In this document: positions 56,095-64,000 of the stretch, one piece after another
Numbering within the stretch: the stretch's first letter is position 1
Layout: the number at the start of each line of letters is the position of its first letter
Assembly: GCF_900637545.1 (NCBI RefSeq)
Contig: NZ_LR134376.1
Span: 3,429,001-3,493,000 of the forward strand
Length of the DNA: 64,000 bases
Direction of reading: 5' to 3'
From: Aeromonas encheleia
Lineage (GTDB): Bacteria > Pseudomonadota > Gammaproteobacteria > Enterobacterales > Aeromonadaceae
Program-made: the position numbers and the translations under genes
Notes under the pieces: generated by a model
What the model was told of the DNA's origin: nothing
Database searches by the model: none
What the model saw: only the letters and a program-made list of their open reading frames with translations

Positions 56095-58782
56095 ATGGAT
56101 GCCAGCCTGCTTTCCCCCCATCTGTTGCCCGATGATCAGCTCACCCGCGAGAACTGCAAGGAGTACTTGAGCCGCTTCCTTGTCTGGTTGCATGCCCGCT
56201 TCGATGCCGGTGACAACATCATCGAACTGGTGGCCACCCGCTCCGAGTACATGGATCAGTTGCTGATCCGGCTGTGGCAGAAATTCGGCTTCGACAAGAC
56301 GCCGCTCACCCTGATCGCGGTGGGCGGCTATGGCCGCGGCGAGTTGCATCCCCACTCCGACATCGACCTGCTCATCCTCTATGAAGGGGAGGAGCTGGAT
56401 GAAGTGCTGGGGCTGCGCATCGGCGAGTTCATCACCCTGCTGTGGGATCTCAAGCTGGAGGTGGGGCAATCGGTGCGCAACGTGGCCGAGTGCATCGAGC
56501 AGGGCCAGGCCGACATCACGGTCGCCACCAACCTCATCGAGGCGCGCTACATCACCGGTCGTCTGGCCGGGTTCGAGCAGTTGCAAGCCGCGACCCATCC
56601 CCTGCACTTCTGGCCGAGTGAGGAGTTCTTTCGCGCCAAACGCGAGGAGCAGAGCCTGCGCCATCAGCAGTTCCTCGGCACCGCCTACAAGCTCGAACCC
56701 GATCTCAAGAGCAACCCGGGGGGGCTGCGCGACATCCAGACCCTGGCCTGGGTCGCCCGCCGCCACTTCGGCGCCACCACCCTCTATGAGATGACCAGCC
56801 ACGGCTTCCTGAACCGGGCCGAGTATCGCGAGCTGCTCGACTGCCAGAACTTTCTGTGGAAGGTGCGCTTCGCGCTGCACATGGCCATCAACAAGGGCGA
56901 CAACCGCCTGCTGTTCGACCGCCAGCGCACCGTGGCCCAGATGCTGGGCTTCGAGGGCGAAGGCAACGGCCCGGTCGAGCAGATGATGAAGCGCTTCTAC
57001 CAGACGGTACGGCGGGTCGCCGAGCTCAACGAGATGCTGCTGCAGCTGTTTGACGAGGCCATTCTCGGCAACACCGCCATGGATGTCCGCCGCCTCTGCC
57101 CCGAGTTCCAGCTGCGGGGCCGGCTCATCGATGCGGTGGATCCCGAGCTGTTTGGCCGCGATCCCGCCGCCATACTGCGGCTCTTCTACCAGATTGCCCA
57201 GCATCCCGACATCGCCGGCATTCACTCCGCCACCCTGCGCCAGCTGCGCGAGGCGCGGCGCACCCTCATCTGCTGGTTGCAGGACCTGCCCGAGTGTCGC
57301 CGCCTGTTCATGGCGCTGCTGCGCCACCCCAATGGCATAGGTCAAGCGCTCACCCTGATGCACAAGTACGGGATCCTCGCGGCCTATCTGCCCCAATGGA
57401 ACCTCATCGTCGGCCAGATGCAGTTCGACATGTTCCACGCCTACACGGTGGATGAGCACACCCACCGGCTGCTCAAGAACATCCATCGCTTCGCCAATCC
57501 GGCCAGCCGTCAGACCCACCCGCTCTGCCACGAGGTGTTCACCCAGCTGCGCAAGCCAGAGCTGCTCAGCATCGCCGCCCTGTTCCACGACATCGCCAAG
57601 GGCCGCCGTGGGGATCACTCCGAGCTCGGCGCCGTCGATGCGCTGGAGTTTTGCCAGCTGCACGGCCTGGATCGCTACGAGAGCCGCCTGGTGGCCTGGC
57701 TGGTGCGCCACCATCTGCTGATGTCGGTCACCGCCCAGCGGCGCGACATCTACGATCCTGAGGTGGTGGCCGATTTTGCCCAGAAGGTGCGCGACGAGCT
57801 GCACCTCGACTTGCTCTACTGCCTGACCGTGGCCGATATCTGCGCCACCAACGATACCCTCTGGAACGACTGGAAGGGCACCCTGCTGCGCGAGCTCTAC
57901 TTCGCCACCCAGAAGGCCCTGCGCCAGGGGCTGGAGAACCCGCCCGACATGCGGCTCAAGATCCGCGAGAACCAGCGTCAGGCGAAGCAGATCCTGGCAC
58001 AACGTGAGGTGCCGGAGGAGGCGATCAACGCCTTGTGGAGCGACTTCAAGGCCGACTACTTCCTGCGCCACAACCCGGAGCAGATCGCCTGGCACTGCCG
58101 CAAGATCATCGCTCATGGCGACAATCCCGCCCCGCTGGTGATCATCGGCAAGCACCCCACCCGGGGCGGCAGCGAGGTGTTCATCTATTGCCGCGACACC
58201 CCGAATCTGTTCGCCACCGTGGCCTCGGCGCTGGATCAGAAGAACCTCAACATCCACGACGCCCAGATCATGAATTCGCGCAGCGATTACGTGCTGGATA
58301 CCTTCATAGTGCTGGAGCCGACCGGCGATCCCATCAGCCCGAACCGCACCGCCACCATCAGGAAGGCGCTGGAGAAGGCGCTGCAGGAGCCGGGCAAGCT
58401 GGTGCTGCGCAACAAGCCACTGTCGCGCCGCCACCGCCAGTTCAGTGTGCCGACCCGGGTGGTGTTCTTGCCCCGCTCCCCACTCCATAAAGGGGAGACC
58501 CGCCACACCCTGCTGGAGCTGACGGCGCTGGATACCCCGGGGCTGTTGGCCCGCATCGGCGCCGTGTTCCAGCAGTGCGGCCTCTCCCTGCATGCGGCCA
58601 AGATCACCACCATAGGCGAGCGGGTGGAGGATTTCTTCAGCCTCACTACGCTCGAGGGGGAACCTCTGAACCAGGCCGAGCAGCAGGCGCTGGAGGAGCG
58701 CTTGGTCAATCAGCTCAATCCGCAGGAAGAGGGCGCGGATCAATCTGGAGGCGGCTCCACTGGACACCGCTTTTCATGCTAA
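56095..58782 (+). CDS. glnD: PII uridylyltransferase / uridylyl-removing enzyme
   Basis: An 895-residue bifunctional nitrogen sensor (E. coli 890). The nucleotidyltransferase site GGYGRGELHPHSDID sits at 77-91; an HD domain follows mid-protein (LFHDIAKGRRGDHS, AWLVRHHLLMS); two C-terminal ACT domains (EVFIYCRDTPNLFATVASALD and HTLLELTALDTPGLLARIGAVF) bind glutamine. It uridylylates PII when glutamine is low and deuridylylates it when high. Order map-glnD-dapD is conserved. All key motifs are intact. Confidence 0.97.
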   Translation: MDASLLSPHLLPDDQLTRENCKEYLSRFLVWLHARFDAGDNIIELVATRSEYMDQLLIRLWQKFGFDKTPLTLIAVGGYGRGELHPHSDIDLLILYEGEELDEVLGLRIGEFITLLWDLKLEVGQSVRNVAECIEQGQADITVATNLIEARYITGRLAGFEQLQAATHPLHFWPSEEFFRAKREEQSLRHQQFLGTAYKLEPDLKSNPGGLRDIQTLAWVARRHFGATTLYEMTSHGFLNRAEYRELLDCQNFLWKVRFALHMAINKGDNRLLFDRQRTVAQMLGFEGEGNGPVEQMMKRFYQTVRRVAELNEMLLQLFDEAILGNTAMDVRRLCPEFQLRGRLIDAVDPELFGRDPAAILRLFYQIAQHPDIAGIHSATLRQLREARRTLICWLQDLPECRRLFMALLRHPNGIGQALTLMHKYGILAAYLPQWNLIVGQMQFDMFHAYTVDEHTHRLLKNIHRFANPASRQTHPLCHEVFTQLRKPELLSIAALFHDIAKGRRGDHSELGAVDALEFCQLHGLDRYESRLVAWLVRHHLLMSVTAQRRDIYDPEVVADFAQKVRDELHLDLLYCLTVADICATNDTLWNDWKGTLLRELYFATQKALRQGLENPPDMRLKIRENQRQAKQILAQREVPEEAINALWSDFKADYFLRHNPEQIAWHCRKIIAHGDNPAPLVIIGKHPTRGGSEVFIYCRDTPNLFATVASALDQKNLNIHDAQIMNSRSDYVLDTFIVLEPTGDPISPNRTATIRKALEKALQEPGKLVLRNKPLSRRHRQFSVPTRVVFLPRSPLHKGETRHTLLELTALDTPGLLARIGAVFQQCGLSLHAAKITTIGERVEDFFSLTTLEGEPLNQAEQQALEERLVNQLNPQEEGADQSGGGSTGHRFSC

Positions 58783-58917
58783 TTTATCAATCAGAACAAG
58801 CGCTTGAGCAACCAACGCACAATAAGTCGCCATTCTCCCGAAGAAATCGGCCCGGGCCCTTAAAAACAATTGGAAAAGTGTGATACAACAAACGGAATTA
58901 TTTAAAGGAAACCTGTC

Positions 58918-59745
58918 ATGACCGAGTTGCAACAGATCATCGAAGCGGCCTTCGAACGCCGTGATTCCATCACTCCCGGCTCCGTCGATGCCGCCACCAA
59001 GACCGCCATCCTGCAAGTCATCGAACTGCTGGATTCCGGCAAGGCCCGTGTCGCCGAGAAGATTGCCGGCGAGTGGGTGGTACACCAGTGGTTGAAGAAG
59101 GCGGTACTGCTCTACTTCCGCATCAATGACAACGGCATCATCAAGGGTGACGACGCCCAGTATTACGACAAGGTTCCCCTCAAGTTTTCCGACTATACCG
59201 CCGAGCAGTTCAAGGCTGCCGGGGTACGCGTGGTGCCGCCGGCGACCGCCCGCAAAGGCTCCTTCATCGCCCCCAATACCGTGCTGATGCCCTCCTACGT
59301 CAACATCGGCGCCTTCGTCGATGAAGGCACCATGGTCGACACTTGGGCCACCGTCGGCTCCTGCGCCCAGATCGGCAAGAACGTGCACCTGTCCGGCGGC
59401 GTCGGCATCGGTGGCGTACTGGAGCCGCTGCAGGCCAACCCGACCATCATCGAAGACAACTGCTTCATCGGTGCCCGCTCCGAGGTAGTTGAGGGTGTGA
59501 TCGTGGAGGAAGGCTCCGTCATCTCCATGGGCGTCTTCATCGGCCAGTCCACCCGCATCTATGATCGCGAAACCGGCGAGATCCACTACGGCCGCGTGCC
59601 GGCTGGCTCGGTGGTCGTCTCCGGCTCCCTGCCTTCCAAGTGCGGCAAGTACAGCCTGTACGCCGCCGTGATCGTCAAGAAGGTGGATGCCAAGACCCGT
59701 GCCAAGGTCGGCATCAACGCCCTGTTGCGCTCCATCGACGAGTAA
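58918..59745 (+). CDS. dapD: tetrahydrodipicolinate N-succinyltransferase
   Basis: A 275-residue enzyme (E. coli 274) with an N-terminal helical domain ([20 protein letters not shown]) and a left-handed beta-helix ([61 protein letters not shown]). It works in the succinylase branch of lysine/meso-DAP synthesis. AAAGGAAACCTGTC precedes the ATG. The 135-nt gap after glnD is AT-rich near 58860-58910 and probably contains its promoter. Confidence 0.96.
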   Translation: MTELQQIIEAAFERRDSITPGSVDAATKTAILQVIELLDSGKARVAEKIAGEWVVHQWLKKAVLLYFRINDNGIIKGDDAQYYDKVPLKFSDYTAEQFKAAGVRVVPPATARKGSFIAPNTVLMPSYVNIGAFVDEGTMVDTWATVGSCAQIGKNVHLSGGVGIGGVLEPLQANPTIIEDNCFIGARSEVVEGVIVEEGSVISMGVFIGQSTRIYDRETGEIHYGRVPAGSVVVSGSLPSKCGKYSLYAAVIVKKVDAKTRAKVGINALLRSIDE

Positions 59746-59760
59746 GATGTCGCCGTGCAA

Positions 59761-59790
59761 AAAAAAGGGCGCCTTATGGCGCCTTTTTTA
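59761..59790 (+). terminator. terminator after dapD
   Basis: GGCGCC / GGCGCC flanked by A and T runs (AAAAAAGGGCGCC...GGCGCCTTTTTT), four-nt loop, 16 nt past the stop. Confidence 0.9.
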
Positions 59791-59996
59791 ATTGTGCTGT
59801 GCATCATGAATATAGATACCATCAGGATGCCTGGCATCAACACCCTGCTGCTAGCCATCGATGACTATCCCACCGGCAAACCCCACAGAAAGAGCCCTTT
59901 AGGGCCCATTTTGATTTTGGCGCCCCTGTCACAGGCAAGCCACGGTGACTCGGTTAAGATAGATGGGTCAGGATCGTTTCAAATCGAGGAAGCCCG

Positions 59997-60380
59997 ATGT
60001 ACGAGAATCTAAAGAGCCTGGGGATCCAGGAACCCACCTCAGTGGACAGCTACACCCTGCGCCAGGAGGCCAATCACGACATCCTCAAGATCTACTTCAA
60101 GAAGCAGAAGGGCGAGTTCTTCGCCAAGAGTGTCAAGTTCAAGTATCCGCGTCAGCGCAAGACCATATTGATCGATTCGGGCACCCATGAGTACAAGGAT
60201 GTCACCGAGATCAACGCCAACCTCAAGTACGTGGTGGATGAGCTGGACAACCTGACTCAGGGGGTGCACGTCCAGGCTGACCCTGACATCAAGCAGAAGA
60301 TATTGCGCGACCTGCGCCACCTGGAAAAAGTGGTGCAGAACAAGATAAGCGAGATAGAGCGGGATCTGGAGAAGCTGTAA
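59997..60380 (+). CDS. yaeH: DUF3461 family protein, YaeH
   Basis: A 127-residue cytoplasmic protein nearly collinear with E. coli YaeH (128): [75 protein letters not shown]. The function is not known; the charged C-terminus suggests a coiled coil. It sits after dapD as in enterobacteria. GAGGAAG precedes the ATG. Confidence 0.92.
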   Translation: MYENLKSLGIQEPTSVDSYTLRQEANHDILKIYFKKQKGEFFAKSVKFKYPRQRKTILIDSGTHEYKDVTEINANLKYVVDELDNLTQGVHVQADPDIKQKILRDLRHLEKVVQNKISEIERDLEKL

Positions 60381-60398
60381 CCCAGACCCGGCAACGGC

Positions 60399-60425
60399 AA
60401 AGGGCGCCCCTCAGGCGCCCTTTTT
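60399..60425 (+). terminator. terminator after yaeH
   Basis: GGGCGCC / GGCGCCC, five-nt loop, followed by TTTTTCTTTG. Confidence 0.9.
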
Positions 60426-60558
60426 CTTTGTGCTAAGCGTTGGCGGTGCTCATATCCACCCATGGTATACAGCCATCCTGGCAGCCCCTACCCTGTCGAT
60501 GTCACCGGCTGAGGGGCTCACACACCACCAGCCTCCGATACGCCGCCGAGCGCCCAGC

Positions 60559-60586
60559 AAAAAGGGAGGCTTGCGCCTCCCTTTTT
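60559..60586 (-). terminator. bidirectional terminator after ptsG
   Basis: AAAAAGGGAGGC / GCCTCCCTTTTT with a TTGC loop, 26 nt past the ptsG stop. The 130 nt between it and the yaeH terminator show no gene. Confidence 0.9.
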
Positions 60587-60612
60587 CAGACTCTGAGTTT
60601 CAGGCAACTGTA

Positions 60613-62472
<1,860 letters not shown>

Positions 62473-63450
62473 TTAATTCTTCTGTGAGCGTTTGACCGCA
62501 TCAATAAAGACCGACTTGGCCTTGGTCGAGCCAGCACGTTCTGCCTCGTTCACCAACTGCATCGCCTTGTCGATGTCACCGGCCTTGACCGCCTTCTCGA
62601 TCTGGCTGTTATAGAAGGCTTCAGTCTCTGCCATCATGGATGCCGTTGCCACGCTGGCGCCCGTCGCCGCCACAGGAGTAACTACCAGTTTGTTCGGCGT
62701 GGCTTCTACGGCAGGGGTTGGAGGGGCGATCGGTGCATCATAGCTTGGCTTGTAATAGTTGCTGTTAGTCTGCTTACCACTCAAATCTTCTACCGAGAGT
62801 CGTACCACTCCCCATGGGGAATGAGGGACCACAGGATCCTTGGCACCATAGTCCACCACCGACAAGGACTTGGCCATCAGCTTGGTCTGACTCATGACCG
62901 TTGTGGCCTCTCCCAGCTTGGATTCGTCGGTGTAAATCAGCATGTAACTTTCGTTATTGGGATTGCCGACCTGGGATCTATCCACGGTAAACACCGCCTC
63001 CATCCGATCCCCACTCATAAATCTGGCCGGTTCATACTTGAAGGTCTCGGGTCCCAGCTTACGGGTCACCTTGAAGCGCGAGTCCAGCATCAGTGCTACG
63101 GGGTTGAACAACGTGTGATCGACGATCCCCTCCACCGTGATCCGCAGATCGCCACTGTTTACCGGCAAACGATAGGCTGCAAAATAGCTTCTGCCTTCTT
63201 CAAACCGGTAAACCGGGGAAGAGGCATCGATAGGAACCACTTGTCCCGAACCTACGGGTAGCTCTTTATAGGGCAATGAGGACAGATCACGGCAGCATAC
63301 GGAAGCATTCGACAAGGCTGAAACTGCGGCGTCCCGGTTGCTGACCACAGACTTATATTGTTGCGTCGGCGCGACCTGGGCTTCGAAGGAAGAGCAACCG
63401 CCTAACACGATTCCACCGATCACGGTCAAGAAAAAAAGATTCTGTTTCAT
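62473..63450 (-). CDS. malM: maltose operon periplasmic protein MalM
   Basis: A 325-residue MalM-family protein. The N-terminus MKQNLFFLTVIGGIVLGGCSS has a lipobox with Cys near 19, so here it may be a lipoprotein; E. coli MalM is described as periplasmic. CCRDLSSLPYKELPVG and FEEGRSYFAAYRLP are family blocks. A Pro/Ala-rich stretch (PIAPPTPAVEATPNK) links to a helical tail (AFYNSQIEKAVKAGDIDKAMQLV). It follows lamB on the same strand, as in malK-lamB-malM. Start ATG 63450. Its molecular role is unclear. Confidence 0.85.
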   Translation of the reverse strand: MKQNLFFLTVIGGIVLGGCSSFEAQVAPTQQYKSVVSNRDAAVSALSNASVCCRDLSSLPYKELPVGSGQVVPIDASSPVYRFEEGRSYFAAYRLPVNSGDLRITVEGIVDHTLFNPVALMLDSRFKVTRKLGPETFKYEPARFMSGDRMEAVFTVDRSQVGNPNNESYMLIYTDESKLGEATTVMSQTKLMAKSLSVVDYGAKDPVVPHSPWGVVRLSVEDLSGKQTNSNYYKPSYDAPIAPPTPAVEATPNKLVVTPVAATGASVATASMMAETEAFYNSQIEKAVKAGDIDKAMQLVNEAERAGSTKAKSVFIDAVKRSQKN

Positions 63451-63470
63451 AGTGATGCAAGTCCATTTAG

Positions 63471-63498
63471 AAAAAAATGCCCCCGACAAGCGGGGGCA
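63471..63498 (-). terminator. lamB-malM intercistronic terminator-like hairpin
   Basis: TGCCCCCG / CGGGGGCA with a five-nt loop, then TTTTTTTC on the minus strand. It should reduce malM relative to lamB; REP-type stems occur at this junction in E. coli. Confidence 0.85.
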
Positions 63499-63521
63499 CA
63501 GTGTATCAAGTAAGACTCAGA

Positions 63522-64000
63522 TTACCACCAAGCTTCTGCCTGAACACCCACGGTCCAGGTGTCATCCTGCCTAACACCATTACTGTCAGCACGGAAGGCT
63601 CCATCCTGTTGCAGGTAGCTGGCGAACACGCGAAGCTCCGGACGGGACCACCAGCCAGGACCGGCAGACCAAGCCTGCGCCAAGGTGTATTTGGAACCAT
63701 CAGTGCTGGTCTCAGAGCCTCCCTTCAAGGTCTGCTGATCCTTGAAGTAGCCCGCTTCCAGGTAGGTCTTCATGTAGTCGTTCCACTTATAAGCAGGACG
63801 AATAACCACCGAGAAGGTATCACGATCATCGTACTCTCTCATTACCCCCTTCTCGATCTGAGCGAAGTCACTGGACTTGCCATAGACCAACTGGTGACCC
63901 AGTTCGACCTTCTCACCGAGTGAAATCACCCCGTGGTTGATCAGACGGATACCATCACCGCTACCTGAGTTTGCTGTCAGGCCGCTGCCTGAGCCGCTAC
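63522..64000 (-). CDS. lamB: maltoporin LamB, C-terminal part (5' end outside window)
   Basis: The last 158 codons of a maltoporin. VELGHQLVYGKSSDF, TFSVVIRPAYKWNDYMKTYLEAGYF and WWSRPELRVFASYLQ are LamB strand/loop blocks, and the protein ends VGVQAEAWW like E. coli LamB. It forms the maltodextrin channel of the outer membrane. At the window edge is an unusual Ser/Gly-rich stretch (SGSGSGLTANSGSGDG) that would lie in a surface loop. Co-directional with malM. Confidence 0.9.
   Translation of the reverse strand, partial: SGSGSGLTANSGSGDGIRLINHGVISLGEKVELGHQLVYGKSSDFAQIEKGVMREYDDRDTFSVVIRPAYKWNDYMKTYLEAGYFKDQQTLKGGSETSTDGSKYTLAQAWSAGPGWWSRPELRVFASYLQQDGAFRADSNGVRQDDTWTVGVQAEAWW

Noticed and set aside
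55222..58767. 1181-codon open frame antisense to map and glnD
   Set aside because: It mirrors intact, motif-complete genes. In GC-rich DNA the frame opposite a real gene often stays open, and its translation is low-complexity (Leu, Gln, Gly, His) without domains or an SD.

Overview
The window looks like a chromosomal segment of a gammaproteobacterium, most likely Aeromonas. Grounds: high G+C, the Enterobacteria/Vibrio-type order map-glnD-dapD / rpsB-tsf-pyrH-frr-uppS-cdsA-dxr-rseP-bamA-skp-lpxD-fabZ-lpxA-lpxB-rnhB-dnaE-accA, and a PliI-type lysozyme inhibitor whose Ser104 and Tyr107 fall at the positions I recall for the Aeromonas hydrophila protein. A lysine decarboxylase operon fits the A. 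hydrophila side of the genus, but species is inference. I see no tRNA, rRNA, CRISPR, insertion sequence or prophage.

Layout. 1-3 kb: murein enzymes MepK (cut by the window edge) and LdtD, then a periplasmic solute-binding protein, all on the minus strand. 3.3-6.5 kb: a tightly overlapping membrane glycosyltransferase operon (unknown anchored protein, GtrB-like, GtrA-like, PIG-V-like). 6.7-13.3 kb: periplasmic alpha-amylase MalS, a glutathione S-transferase, an orphan LuxR-type response regulator, a TetR/alpha-beta-hydrolase operon with a perfect palindrome upstream, and a patatin-like phospholipase. 13.3-25.6 kb: a Kef-type antiporter, a diguanylate cyclase, tilS, an M13 peptidase lipoprotein, pliI, an ABC-F ATPase preceded by a 28-codon leader ORF, and the transporters YjeH and SdaC. 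26-35.2 kb: LysR, MATE pump, pdxY and the acid-stress cluster cadC-cadB-cadA. 35.5-55 kb: the large minus-strand essential block for translation, isoprenoid, phospholipid, outer-membrane assembly, lipid A and DNA replication. 55-60.4 kb: divergent map, glnD, dapD and yaeH. 60.6-64 kb: ptsG, malM and the 3' part of lamB.

Most of the essential block is one convergent envelope-growth programme. FabZ, LpxA, LpxD and LpxB make lipid A; BamA and Skp assemble outer-membrane proteins; RseP handles envelope stress; UppS, Dxr and CdsA supply lipid carriers and phospholipid precursors; AccA feeds fatty-acid synthesis. MalS, MalM and LamB belong to maltodextrin use, and PtsG to glucose uptake.

The most unusual signal is a recurring architecture: short, diverged partial duplications at gene edges. 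At cdsA-dxr and dxr-rseP these create micro-ORFs of 22-23 codons chained to their neighbours by ATGA or TGATG stop/start overlaps. Similar duplications lie at the 3' ends of pyrH, the M13 peptidase gene and the diguanylate cyclase gene, and at the 5' end of the patatin gene. The second candidate for something new is the leader ORF with a near-perfect Shine-Dalgarno before the ABC-F gene, which resembles ribosome-mediated attenuation.
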